Under the pieces are notes generated by a model. The model worked only from the letters and a program-made list of their open reading frames with translations. It did not search any database and was not told the DNA's origin. A DNA stretch of 34,109 bases from Lachnospiraceae bacterium (GTDB lineage Bacteria > Bacillota > Clostridia > Lachnospirales > Lachnospiraceae), in the NCBI GenBank assembly GCA_024698555.1, contig JAILRI010000019.1, positions 1 through 34,109 of the forward strand, in the 5' to 3' direction. Of this stretch, positions 17,348 through 27,229 are shown one piece after another. A program made the position numbers and the translations under genes. Positions within the stretch are counted from its first letter, which is position 1. The number at the start of each line of letters is the position of its first letter.

Positions 17348-19471
17348 TTAAACTTCAAAAATGAGTTCCCCATATGTCGGTACCGGCCAGAGCTTCGCGT
17401 CAACGCGCATTTCCAGCTTGTCTATCGGGGTACGCAGTGCCTCCATGGCAGGGAAAACTGTTTTTCTGAAAAACAGCGCTCTCTCCTTCATGTTGGAAAG
17501 CTTAAGCCCCTCCTCGATACACTTCTCCAATTCCTTCTCCGCAAAAAGAGCTTCGCGCAGAAAGCTTCTGCATTCATTCAAAAGTTCCTTCTCGGGAAGC
17601 CGCGAAGAGCCGTCTATCCTGTCTCCTCCAAAAACGTTTTCCAGCTTCGAGACTGTATCCGCAAGTCGTCCGACATATTCCACGGTTGCGGGTATAAACT
17701 TGCGCAGAGCCATTTCCACCATGGTCCTCGCCTCTATATTCATGGTCTTGGCGTATATTTCATAATTGATCTCGGCCCGTGCTTCCAGTTCGGTCTCAGA
17801 AAGCACATTCTGCCTGGTAAATACCTCTCTGGTCTTAGGATAAGTCAGGCTCTCAACAGACTCCACATAGCTCGGTTTATTGGGAAGACCGCGCCTTAAT
17901 GCTTCCTCCGGCCATTCGGGCGCGTAACCGTTGCCGTTAAAAATGACCCTCTTATGATCATTGATCGTCCTGCGGATAAGCTCCGATACCGCCAGATCAA
18001 AATCTTCGGCCTTTTCGAGCTCATCCGCCATCTCCATCAGCGAGTCAGCGACTATAGTGTTCAGTACGCTGTTGGCATCCGCTATGGACATGGATGAACC
18101 TACCATGCGCAGCTCAAACTTGTTACCCGTAAATGCAAAGGTCGAAGTCCTGTTACGGTCTGTGGTATCCTTGCTGATATACGGCAAGGTGCCTACTCCG
18201 AGACGCATTTTTTCCTTCTGTCTGGAGCTCGTAGCCTTTCCGGTAGCGATCATCTGGGCAAAGATATCTTCCAACTGTTCTCCGGTAAAAATGGAAACGA
18301 TCGCAGGCGGAGCTTCCGCGCCGCCAAGCCTCAGATCATTGCCCGGACATGAAGATGCCATGCGCAGAAGTTCGGCATGCTCATCTACTGCCTTTATCAC
18401 TGCTGCCGTAAAAAGCAGGAACTGCATATTATTATGCGGCTCTTTACCCGGTTTCATCAGGTTTTCACCGGTATCGGCCACCAAAGACCAGTTATTATGC
18501 TTGCCTGATCCGTTAACACCGGCAAATGGCTTTTCATGCAGAAGACAGGTAAGACCGTGCCTGGCCGCGATCTTCTTCATGCATTCCATGATCAGCTGGT
18601 TATGATCAGTCTCGATATTGACTGTACTGAAGACCGGCGCCAGCTCATGCTGGGCAGGGGCTGCCTCATTATGCTGGGTTTTCGCCAGGATCCCCAGCCG
18701 CCATAGCTCTTCATTCAGCTCATGCATAAAGGAGCTTACACGTTCCTTTATCGCGCCGAAATAATGATCATCCATTTCCTGCCCCTTGGGCGGCATTGCT
18801 CCGAACAGCGTCCTGCCGGTAAATATCAGATCATCACGGCGCAGGTATTTTTCGCGATCTATCAGGAAATATTCCTGCTCTGCACCCACACAGACATTGA
18901 CATGATGCACATCTTTCTTGCCGAACAGATGCAGAATACGTGTCGCCTGCCTGTCTATTGCCTCCATGGACCTTAGCAGAGGCGTTTTCTTGTCAAGTGC
19001 CTCACCTGTATATGCGCAAAATGCGGTGGGAATACACAAAGTCACTCCCGAGCTGTCCTCGCGCAGAAATGCCGGACTGGTACAATCCCATGTGGTGTAT
19101 CCTCTGGCCTCAAACGTAGCTCTTAAGCCGCCCGACGGAAAGCTTGACGCGTCAGGCTCACCCTTTACCAGCTCCTTCCCGGAGAATTCCATGATAACAC
19201 GTCCGTCTCCCGTAGGAGAAATAAATGAATCATGCTTCTCCGCGGTTACGCCTGTCATAGGCTGGAACCAGTGCGTAAAATGCGTGGCTCCGCGTTCTAT
19301 TGCCCAATCCTTCATGGCATGCGCCACGGTCTCTGCCATCTTGGGCGTCAGTTCTCCACCGTTTTCTATAGTTTTCTTTAACGCAAGATAAACATCCTCG
19401 GGAAGCCTTTCCTGCATAGTGACATCATTGAAGGTGTTCTCGCCGAAATATTCTGTAAGCATTCTGGGCAT
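17348..19471 (-). CDS. glnN: Glutamine synthetase type III
   Basis: [97 protein letters not shown]. Confidence 0.95.
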   Translation of the reverse strand: MPRMLTEYFGENTFNDVTMQERLPEDVYLALKKTIENGGELTPKMAETVAHAMKDWAIERGATHFTHWFQPMTGVTAEKHDSFISPTGDGRVIMEFSGKELVKGEPDASSFPSGGLRATFEARGYTTWDCTSPAFLREDSSGVTLCIPTAFCAYTGEALDKKTPLLRSMEAIDRQATRILHLFGKKDVHHVNVCVGAEQEYFLIDREKYLRRDDLIFTGRTLFGAMPPKGQEMDDHYFGAIKERVSSFMHELNEELWRLGILAKTQHNEAAPAQHELAPVFSTVNIETDHNQLIMECMKKIAARHGLTCLLHEKPFAGVNGSGKHNNWSLVADTGENLMKPGKEPHNNMQFLLFTAAVIKAVDEHAELLRMASSCPGNDLRLGGAEAPPAIVSIFTGEQLEDIFAQMIATGKATSSRQKEKMRLGVGTLPYISKDTTDRNRTSTFAFTGNKFELRMVGSSMSIADANSVLNTIVADSLMEMADELEKAEDFDLAVSELIRRTINDHKRVIFNGNGYAPEWPEEALRRGLPNKPSYVESVESLTYPKTREVFTRQNVLSETELEARAEINYEIYAKTMNIEARTMVEMALRKFIPATVEYVGRLADTVSKLENVFGGDRIDGSSRLPEKELLNECRSFLREALFAEKELEKCIEEGLKLSNMKERALFFRKTVFPAMEALRTPIDKLEMRVDAKLWPVPTYGELIFEV

Positions 19472-19474
19472 TTT

Positions 19475-21724
19475 TTATTTCCCCTTCTTCTTTGCTGCAT
19501 CCCTCTTGGCAGCCACATTCTCCGGTGTACAGGAGAATATCGCACATCCGAGCGGCGGCAGCTTTATGGTAATGCTGTTGTCCTGTCCGTCCCAGGGTTC
19601 GGGAACTGATCTCTTATCCTTGGGATTGATATTGCCCTGTCCTCCGTAGGTCGTCGAATCGCTGTTTAAGATTTCCTTATAAACACCGGCGAAAGGAACT
19701 GCCTGTGTATATTTTTCATATGTCACAGGGGTAAAATTGCATACAAAGAGAAGCGTATCCTCGGGTCTGCCGTTGCTTCTGATAAAGCTTACAATGCTGT
19801 GATCGGCGTCCTGGCAGCTCATCCATTTGAAGCCGTCCGGATCCTGATCAAGCGCTGTCATGGCAGTATTTGTCAGATAAAGTTCTCCAAGTTTCGCGTT
19901 GAATTTCTGGAGTTTACCGTGCAGCTCGTCCTCGCACTCTCCCCAGTCAAGACTTCTGGCCTCGCTCCATTCACGCTCCTGACCAAATTCCTGTCCCATA
20001 AACAGCAGCTTCTTGCCGGGATGTCCCATCATGAAAGCATATGCCAGTCTTAAGTTGGCAAACTTGTCCCCCCTAAGCCCCGGCATCTTATTCAGCATCG
20101 AACATTTGCCGTGGACAACCTCGTCGTGAGAAAGTACCAGTATGAAATTTTCACTGTAGGCGTACATCATTCCAAAGGTAAGCTGACCGTGAACACCCTT
20201 GCGGAAGAGCGGATCCTGCTTCATATATGAAGTGAAATCATTCATCCAGCCCATGTTCCACTTAAGATCAAATCCTAAACCATCATCCTCCACTTCCCAG
20301 GTGATCTTCGGCCAGGCCGTGGATTCTTCCGCAATAACGACTGCACCGGTCTTACGTTTGTGGAATACGGAATTGAGATGCTTTAACAGCTCTACAGCTT
20401 CAAGATTCTCATTGCCTCCGTATTTATTGGCAACCCACTGACCGGGCTTGCGTCCGTAATCGAGATAGAGCATGGAAGCAACAGCATCCATACGCAGACC
20501 GTCCGCATGGTACTTTTCAACCCAGAACAGAGCATTGGCAATAAGGAAATTGGAAATCTCGGGGCGTCCGAAATTGAAAATGAGCGTCCCCCAGTCCGGA
20601 TGCTCACCCAGACGTTTATCGGGATGTTCATACAGACAGGTTCCGTCAAAATTGGAAAGTGCCCAGGCATCCTTCGGGAAATGAGCCGGTACCCAGTCAA
20701 GGATCACTCCGATGCCCTCATTATGCATGAAATTGATAAAATACATGAAATCCTGAGGCGTCCCGTAACGCGATGTGGCCGCGTAGTACCCTGTCACCTG
20801 ATATCCCCATGATCCGTCAAAAGGATGTTCCATGACCGGCATCAGTTCAATATGTGTAAAATGCTGCTTTTTGACATATTTGGCCAGCATAGGGGCAAGC
20901 TCCCGGTAACTGTAAAAATCATTGTCTCCTTCGCCCTTGCGCATCCATGATCCGAGATGAACCTCGTAAATATTGAGCGGCATGTTCTTAATGTCCGCTT
21001 TCTTGCGGTTCTTCATCCATTCCTTATCTTTCCAGTCATAATCAAGATTTCTGACAATGGATGCGGTATTAGGTCTCAGCTCCGAATAAACGGCATACGG
21101 ATCCGCCTTGAGGTAAGTCAGTCCACCGTTGGTTTTAAGCTCAAACTTATAAAGCTCTCCTTCCTCTATGCCGGGAATGAACAGTTCAAAAATGCCCGAT
21201 GCGCGCAGTTTTCTCATCGGATGGCGTCTTCCGTCCCAGCCGTTAAAATCACCGACCACACTGACTCTTTCGGCATTGGGCGCCCATACCGCAAAATAAG
21301 TACCCCAGACATTATTGATCCTTCTGTAGTGAGCCCCCAGTTTTTCATATATTTCGTAATGGATGCCTTTAATAAAGCGATCTTCATCTTCCGCGGTTAT
21401 CTGAGACTCGAACATGTATGGATCGCGTACTTCATAGACTTCGTCATTGTCATATGTGACTTCATATCTGTAAGGCTCTGCTTTGCTTCCGGGGATCAGA
21501 ACAGAAAAATTGCCCTGTTCATCAGCGTTTTCCATATCATAATATTCTCTGCCAACGATCAGTCTTACTGACTTTGCCGTAGGCTGATACGTGTTAAACA
21601 GCACGCCTTTTTCCGTAATATGAGGTCCGAGCCACGAATGAGGGTCATCATGTTCGGAATATACGATAGCCTCCATGGCTCCCCAGTTCATAAGTCCGTA
21701 CATTTCGTCATTCTCGTAGATCAT
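19475..21724 (-). CDS. glgB: 1,4-alpha-glucan branching enzyme
   Basis: VSVVGDFNGWDGRRHPMR, YEVHLGSWMRK, DGLRMDAVASMLYLDYGR, IAEESTAWP, LSHDEVVHGKCSMLNKMPG. Confidence 0.97.
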   Translation of the reverse strand: MIYENDEMYGLMNWGAMEAIVYSEHDDPHSWLGPHITEKGVLFNTYQPTAKSVRLIVGREYYDMENADEQGNFSVLIPGSKAEPYRYEVTYDNDEVYEVRDPYMFESQITAEDEDRFIKGIHYEIYEKLGAHYRRINNVWGTYFAVWAPNAERVSVVGDFNGWDGRRHPMRKLRASGIFELFIPGIEEGELYKFELKTNGGLTYLKADPYAVYSELRPNTASIVRNLDYDWKDKEWMKNRKKADIKNMPLNIYEVHLGSWMRKGEGDNDFYSYRELAPMLAKYVKKQHFTHIELMPVMEHPFDGSWGYQVTGYYAATSRYGTPQDFMYFINFMHNEGIGVILDWVPAHFPKDAWALSNFDGTCLYEHPDKRLGEHPDWGTLIFNFGRPEISNFLIANALFWVEKYHADGLRMDAVASMLYLDYGRKPGQWVANKYGGNENLEAVELLKHLNSVFHKRKTGAVVIAEESTAWPKITWEVEDDGLGFDLKWNMGWMNDFTSYMKQDPLFRKGVHGQLTFGMMYAYSENFILVLSHDEVVHGKCSMLNKMPGLRGDKFANLRLAYAFMMGHPGKKLLFMGQEFGQEREWSEARSLDWGECEDELHGKLQKFNAKLGELYLTNTAMTALDQDPDGFKWMSCQDADHSIVSFIRSNGRPEDTLLFVCNFTPVTYEKYTQAVPFAGVYKEILNSDSTTYGGQGNINPKDKRSVPEPWDGQDNSITIKLPPLGCAIFSCTPENVAAKRDAAKKKGK

Positions 21725-21760
21725 TTTTCCACCTCTCCTTTATGATTATGTTTATTATGA

Positions 21761-22450
21761 TCACTCTCTGTACCATTCATCTATTCCTGTTTCTTCCGGA
21801 TCCCCGGCCGACTCTCCCTGATGCTGTTTGAGAACAGGTTCGATGATAAAGGATCTGATGAGCGAAGTCAGTCCGGGCGCTATAAACGGCACAAAAATGA
21901 GTAAAGAAAGCAATTCCACAGCACTCGTAAGCACCAGCAGTGTCAGTATCCAGAATGCCGCGATAAGCGCCAGCAGAAGCGTACGCACTATATGGCGGCT
22001 TCCCATGGCAAAGGAGCTTTTAAACAGCGCCCCCACCCCCACCGTAAATCTTGACAGCACGGGAAACATCCACAAAAGAGCCACTCCCGCTATCGAAGCC
22101 CCTATCGCGAACACCACGAAATATACCGTAGCCATGGTGGGATTGGAAGCATCAAGGGAACGCGCATATTGAAAATCAATATACAGCACGAAGGAGTAAA
22201 CCAGCATGATCACTGACATAATGGCTCCAACCTTGAAATTCATCTTAAAGCTTCTGAAAAACTCTCTGGTAACGTAGCTTCTCGATCTTCTCGTACATTT
22301 GACAGTGGCATAATACAGCGCGCTGGATGCAGGTCCTATAGTGATCAGGGGTATGGAACAGATCGTCCAGAGTATCCCCAGCCAGATAGTATCTACGATC
22401 TTGTTGATCGCTGTAAAAACCGCATTGTCAGGATTGAATAAATTGCTCAT
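21761..22450 (-). CDS. DUF624 / YesL-like membrane protein
   Basis: N-terminal LFNPDNAVFTAINKIVDTIWLGILWTICSIPLITIGPASSALYYATVK, several TMs. Confidence 0.85.
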   Translation of the reverse strand: MSNLFNPDNAVFTAINKIVDTIWLGILWTICSIPLITIGPASSALYYATVKCTRRSRSYVTREFFRSFKMNFKVGAIMSVIMLVYSFVLYIDFQYARSLDASNPTMATVYFVVFAIGASIAGVALLWMFPVLSRFTVGVGALFKSSFAMGSRHIVRTLLLALIAAFWILTLLVLTSAVELLSLLIFVPFIAPGLTSLIRSFIIEPVLKQHQGESAGDPEETGIDEWYRE

Positions 22451-22469
22451 AAATAACCGCTGCTTTCCT

Positions 22470-23927
22470 TTATCTCTTTTTCTTTTTACGTTTATCCGTT
22501 TTGTTTTCCGGCTCCGTCCGGGTTGGCGCGGGAGACTGTATTTCCTTATCTGAAGCTGTGGTTTCGTCCGCGCCGTTTTCGGAAACTGCCGGAATGGTAT
22601 CGCCGGATTCGCCCGGATCGTTCTCCTCTTCCCTTATCATCCACTTGGGAGGTCTGAACATCTCGGTCTCATCTTCATATTCCAGATCCTGATAGTATGC
22701 GGTATCCAGCTCCAGTCCCTTCCGGTACAGCCTGTTCTCTACTATCTCCTTCACGATCATGTAGATACATGCCGTAAGCGGAACCGCAAGCAGCATACCT
22801 CCCACTCCCCACAGGCTGCCGAAAAATACACAGCCGAAAAGCACCCATATCGGAGACAGTCCTATGGTCTCGCCCATGATCTTGGGCGTCAGGATATTGG
22901 AATCAAACTGCTGCAGAGCCACGATCATGATCAGGAAATACAGCAGCATGTGCGGATCCGCCACCAGAACCAGGAACGCGCTCGGTACGGCTCCTATGAT
23001 CGGGCCGAAGAACGGCACAACGTTCGTGACGCCTATCACCACGCTGATCAGTACAGCATATGGGAATTTAAATATGTACATGATCAGGAAACAGATCATA
23101 CCGATGATGAACGAGTCGATAAGTTTACCCATAAAAGCGTTCGTAAACTTTACATGGCACTGCCTGGCAATTCTGATCACGGTATTGGCATTCCTGCGCT
23201 TGAAGCAGGCATAAGTGATCTTTTTGGAAATGCCCAGGATCTTCTCTTTACTGCCAAGTATATATATGGACGCGACCAGACCAACGAGTACGTTGTAAAC
23301 GATACCGAACACACTCTTCATGCTGCTGGCAAGAACCGTCATGACATTTGTAACGGTTGCCAGCAGTTTGTTATCGATGAAATCCTCTATGTACTCACCG
23401 GCCTTTATGATGCTGCTGTCCAGCAGTTCACCGACCTGTGTATTTCTTATATCCAGACCGTAGTACCAGTCCTCAAGGTTCTGATAATGTCCGGGAAGAT
23501 CACTGCCCAGGCTCATAATGGTACTCTTCAGCTCAGGGACCAGCATGTTGACCAGGAATGCTATGATCACTACCAGCACTATCAGAGTAATGATGACGGA
23601 TATGGTCCTCGCAGCCTTGTCCGCTCTTATGATATTCTTGGCTTTGCGGTGAAAAAGATTCTTCAGTGTTCCTTCTATGGCCACCATCAGCGGATTCATC
23701 AGGTACGCGAAAACCGCTCCGTACATAATGGGCGCAAACGCTGTCTTGACGCCGTCCAGTATCTTGGATACGTCCTCCAGCCGGACAAACACAAATACCA
23801 GCAATACTACTGCCGCCAGAACCAGAAACGCGGTTATTCCGATCCCTGCGTAGCTTTTAAGTCCTCCCCCGGTGCGCCTGTCCCTTTTCTTGATATCTTC
23901 TTTTGCTTCCATGTTCGTCAACCCCAT
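22470..23927 (-). CDS. AI-2E family (PerM-type) transporter
   Basis: Multi-TM with FPYAVLISVVIGVTNVVPFFGPIIGAVPSAFLVL..ILTPKIMGETIGLSPIWVLFGCVFFGSLWGVGGMLLAVPL. Confidence 0.92.
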   Translation of the reverse strand: MGLTNMEAKEDIKKRDRRTGGGLKSYAGIGITAFLVLAAVVLLVFVFVRLEDVSKILDGVKTAFAPIMYGAVFAYLMNPLMVAIEGTLKNLFHRKAKNIIRADKAARTISVIITLIVLVVIIAFLVNMLVPELKSTIMSLGSDLPGHYQNLEDWYYGLDIRNTQVGELLDSSIIKAGEYIEDFIDNKLLATVTNVMTVLASSMKSVFGIVYNVLVGLVASIYILGSKEKILGISKKITYACFKRRNANTVIRIARQCHVKFTNAFMGKLIDSFIIGMICFLIMYIFKFPYAVLISVVIGVTNVVPFFGPIIGAVPSAFLVLVADPHMLLYFLIMIVALQQFDSNILTPKIMGETIGLSPIWVLFGCVFFGSLWGVGGMLLAVPLTACIYMIVKEIVENRLYRKGLELDTAYYQDLEYEDETEMFRPPKWMIREEENDPGESGDTIPAVSENGADETTASDKEIQSPAPTRTEPENKTDKRKKKKR

Positions 23928-23936
23928 AATATAATG

Positions 23937-24521
23937 TCATTCTGAATCCCTGAATACTATCTCTCCCGTTACATCGTTCATGCTCTCGATAACAGCCAGC
24001 GAATGAAGATTCACTCCGGTTGCGCGTATCTCATCTCCGCCCTTCTGGAATCCCTTCTCTATGACTATTCCAACCCCCTCGACTGTAGCTCCGGCAGCCT
24101 TTACCAGATCTATGAGACCGATAAGGGCACATCCGTTTGCCAGAAAATCATCGATGATAAGTACATGGTCATTGGGACTTAAATACTTCTTGGAGACGAT
24201 CACGTCGTAGATCTTCTTGTGTGTAAAAGACTCGATCTTAGTGGTGTATGAGTCGCCGTCAAGATTTATACTCTGTGCCTTTTTGGCAAATACAACCGGA
24301 ACCTTGAAATACTGGGCGGTAATGCAGGCTACCGCTATACCCGAAGCTTCGATCGTGAGGATCTTGGTAATATTTCTGTCTTCAAAGAGCCTCCTGAATT
24401 CCTTTCCGATCTCATTCATAAGACCTACGTCTATCTGATGGTTCAAAAAAGAATCTACTTTCAGAACATTTCCGGCCTTTACCGTTCCGTCCTTTTTTAT
24501 CCTGTCCTTAAGAAGCTGCAT
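23937..24521 (-). CDS. xpt: Xanthine phosphoribosyltransferase
   Basis: [39 protein letters not shown] loop [26 protein letters not shown]. Confidence 0.94.
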   Translation of the reverse strand: MQLLKDRIKKDGTVKAGNVLKVDSFLNHQIDVGLMNEIGKEFRRLFEDRNITKILTIEASGIAVACITAQYFKVPVVFAKKAQSINLDGDSYTTKIESFTHKKIYDVIVSKKYLSPNDHVLIIDDFLANGCALIGLIDLVKAAGATVEGVGIVIEKGFQKGGDEIRATGVNLHSLAVIESMNDVTGEIVFRDSE

Positions 24522-24743
24522 GATAACCACCCCGTTTTATAAAAATATAAAAAGACATAATCCGAGTATATCACAATTATGTCAATTATCAAATACATTT
24601 TTATTAAAATATATAAAACTGGCTAAATTCCAACAGTTTTTTCGTTGCATGTCTTGATAAAATTTTTTATATACAAAACCGGATCAGTGTGATAGTATTG
24701 TAGGTAATAATGTAACTATATAATTATCTTAAGGAGAAAGACC

Positions 24744-25388
24744 ATGGAACAAAAATATGAAAACGCATTTATCTTTGACCATCCGCTGATCCAGCACAAG
24801 ACTTCACTGCTGCGTGACAAAAACACGTCCACAAAAGATTTCCGCGAGCTTGTTTCCGAGATCTCCATGCTGATGGCATATGAAGTTACCAGGGACTTTG
24901 AGCTCGAGGACGCCGAAGTAGAGACCCCTATCTGCAAATGTACCACCAAAGTTCTGTCACACAAAAGAAAGATCACCCTGGTCCCTGTCTTGAGAGCCGG
25001 TTTGGGCATGGTGGACGGAATGCTCAAGATCCTGCCTCAGGTACGTGTCGGACATATCGGATTGTACAGAGATCACGATACACATCAGCCTATAGAGTAT
25101 TACTGCAAGCTTCCCGATGACGTTGCCGAAAGCGAGGTTATCCTGCTCGATCCCATGCTTGCTACCGGAGGTTCTGCCATCGCTGCCACCGAGTTTATCA
25201 AGAAACGCGGCTGTAAAAATATCCGCTGGGTCAGCATGATCGCCGCTCCCGAAGGAATCAAGGCTTTCCACGATGTATACCCCGAAATACCGGTATGGTG
25301 CGCAGTAGTAGATGAAAAGCTCAACGAAAACGCCTACATAGTTCCGGGTCTCGGAGACTGCGGAGACAGACTCTACGGAACCAAATAA
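24744..25388 (+). CDS. upp: Uracil phosphoribosyltransferase
   Basis: [78 protein letters not shown]. Confidence 0.98.
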   Translation: MEQKYENAFIFDHPLIQHKTSLLRDKNTSTKDFRELVSEISMLMAYEVTRDFELEDAEVETPICKCTTKVLSHKRKITLVPVLRAGLGMVDGMLKILPQVRVGHIGLYRDHDTHQPIEYYCKLPDDVAESEVILLDPMLATGGSAIAATEFIKKRGCKNIRWVSMIAAPEGIKAFHDVYPEIPVWCAVVDEKLNENAYIVPGLGDCGDRLYGTK

Positions 25389-25407
25389 ATATATTTTCTC
25401 ATAAGTT

Positions 25408-25440
25408 AAAAACCGGCAGAATCGGATTCTGCCGGTTTTT
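25408..25440. terminator. Intrinsic terminator of upp
   Basis: AAAAACCGGCAGAATC / GATTCTGCCGGTTTTT near-perfect hairpin with terminal T5. Confidence 0.9.
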
Positions 25441-25442
25441 AC

Positions 25443-25527
25443 TTGTGTGACAGGCGAGACTGCAGTTTCGGAAGCCTTTTTCCCGGAAACTTGCCCCGAA
25501 CGATGTCAAAAAGCCTCTGTCACACAC
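25443..25527. repeat. Copy C (inverted orientation) of the mosaic hairpin element
   Basis: Outer arms TGTGTGACAG (25444-25453) / CTGTCACACA (25517-25526); inner minus-strand CGTTCGGGGCAAGTTTCC..GAAACTGC resembles copy A/B CGCTCGGGGCAGTTYC..GRAACTGC. Confidence 0.55.
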
Positions 25528-25533
25528 ATAGCT

Positions 25534-26514
25534 TCAGACTGTCCCGGAATCAAACACATCCTGCGGATAATGATAAACCCTGTCTGAAAGAACGTCCATT
25601 GCTGACAGCGTGGTATGATTGATCTCGTTAACCATCCGGCTTAGGCCGGAAGCTTCTATTTTCCCGTTATCAGGAAGGATTATCACCTCGTGGACAGAGC
25701 TCGGAAGAATAAAGAATTCGGTTCCGAGTTTTCTGTATATACGCTCGAGCAGTCCCTCATAGGCTATACATGCCGCCCCGTCTATACCGTCGGTATTGGT
25801 CAGCACATAAAGCATGGAAATATCGTCGGCAAGCTCATAGCCGCACAATATACCATCCTGTTTGCTTTCGAGGATATTCTCAATACCGGGATCTGACATT
25901 CTGTTTTCAAGCAGCGCGGTCAGATTCGAGGTATTCAGCGTAAATACCTTCGGAGGAAAGAGCCGGGTCGAATTTACGCGAGCCAGTTCATACAGCTCCT
26001 CAGCGTTTGTATTCCATTTTTCCATGAGGGAATTATCGATCCTGACGGAAGAGATCCCGTCACCTTTGTGTTCGATCAAACACGCAAAGATAAGTGCCAA
26101 GTCGCCCTTTTGTATGTAAGGGAGGCTTTTGAGCAGTTCCAGATTGAGACTGAAATTGACCAGTTTGAAGAATATCCGTTCCTTCAGCTTTTCAAAGCTG
26201 AAATCATCAAACGTACTGACATCCAGACGATCCTTGTTCTCAAGGAAAACATTCAGAACATCTCCGGATATATCGGAAATGTCCCTGCCTTTTTGATATT
26301 CATGATAATAGGAGTCCAGAAAGATATTCGGAGCCGACACTGCGCCTCGTTCCCGAATAGTCAGAGCGGTAAGTTCCACTGAATTGTTCTTCAGAACCAT
26401 GTTGTGGGTGATCTCGTAATCACCGTTCAGCCTGCTTTTTACAAGTTCTGTCACGTTCTTTTCCAGGGCGTTTAAAAACAGCCCGTATTCTATGTTATCA
26501 TCATGTGTATTCAT
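25534..26514 (-). CDS. DUF5688-like protein
   Basis: NNSVELTALTIRERGAVSAPNIFLDSYYHEYQKG..., C-terminal FFILPSSVHEVIILPDNG pattern. Confidence 0.75.
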   Translation of the reverse strand: MNTHDDNIEYGLFLNALEKNVTELVKSRLNGDYEITHNMVLKNNSVELTALTIRERGAVSAPNIFLDSYYHEYQKGRDISDISGDVLNVFLENKDRLDVSTFDDFSFEKLKERIFFKLVNFSLNLELLKSLPYIQKGDLALIFACLIEHKGDGISSVRIDNSLMEKWNTNAEELYELARVNSTRLFPPKVFTLNTSNLTALLENRMSDPGIENILESKQDGILCGYELADDISMLYVLTNTDGIDGAACIAYEGLLERIYRKLGTEFFILPSSVHEVIILPDNGKIEASGLSRMVNEINHTTLSAMDVLSDRVYHYPQDVFDSGTV

Positions 26515-26681
26515 ACGATCTCCTGTTCAGGAAAAGAAAAAACACACCGGATGATCCCGTGACAATATTTATACCACCTGGTAAGAGAAAATGCAACTGT
26601 TTTTGTAACTATTCCGAATTTGCTGCCGGATCGGTATATCTGAAGTAAAAGCCTGCTTTTTTCCGCAAAGGGTGGTGACGT

Positions 26682-27185
26682 TTACAGTATCCCCATATTT
26701 TTAAGCCGTTCCATGGTCTGCGCGGCATCGGTGCTCAGCACACCGGTGCCGCCGCTGTTTTCCCATTCTCTGATATTCTTCTCATAATCGTCGATCAGAA
26801 TGCAGTCAGGACCCGTACAAAACATATATTTATCCCTTCTGAGCACCGCATTGATCACTATATCTTTACTGAGCAGCCGTCTTACCCATCTGGTCTTATC
26901 GGCGCCTGCAGAGACGATCCTTCTGTCCGGCTTGGGAACTCCGGTCAGGATCTCACAAGCGGAGCCGTATTTTCCATAAAGAGCCGCAAACATTTCTCCG
27001 GCTCCCGGCATAAGCTCCAGTCTGTCGTAGAAATTGCCTATCTCCCTGATCCTGTCCCACATGAGTTCTTCCTCAGGGCAGTTCATACCCTGCGCTACAG
27101 GCATAACGCCGCAGAGTTCCCTGACACCTCTTTCAAAATCGGCCAGAACTCCGTCCATATCCAGATAAATCTTCTTTACTGTCAC
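26682..27185 (-). CDS. HAD-family 5'(3')-deoxyribonucleotidase-like protein
   Basis: Motif I YLDMDGVLADFERGV; ILTGVPKPDR; CILIDDYEKNIREWENSGGTGVL; GTG start with SD GAGAGG. Confidence 0.85.
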   Translation of the reverse strand: MTVKKIYLDMDGVLADFERGVRELCGVMPVAQGMNCPEEELMWDRIREIGNFYDRLELMPGAGEMFAALYGKYGSACEILTGVPKPDRRIVSAGADKTRWVRRLLSKDIVINAVLRRDKYMFCTGPDCILIDDYEKNIREWENSGGTGVLSTDAAQTMERLKNMGIL

Positions 27186-27229
27186 CTTATTTCCTCTCTG
27201 TAAAAGCCGGATAAAATATGCTTACCGGA

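Noticed and set aside
17961-18605. 214-aa plus-strand ORF opposite glnN
   Set aside because: Antisense to strongly conserved GS-III coding sequence, no recognisable domain.
22950-23945. 331-aa plus-strand ORF opposite the AI-2E transporter gene
   Set aside because: Fully antisense to a well-supported CDS, composition is low-quality (His/Tyr/Gln/Asp rich), no RBS or family motif; typical antisense artefact of codon bias.
24522-24743. Guanine/xanthine riboswitch upstream of xpt
   Set aside because: Looked for purine-riboswitch conserved elements in the xpt leader; none seen. The AT-rich region contains only plausible promoter hexamers.
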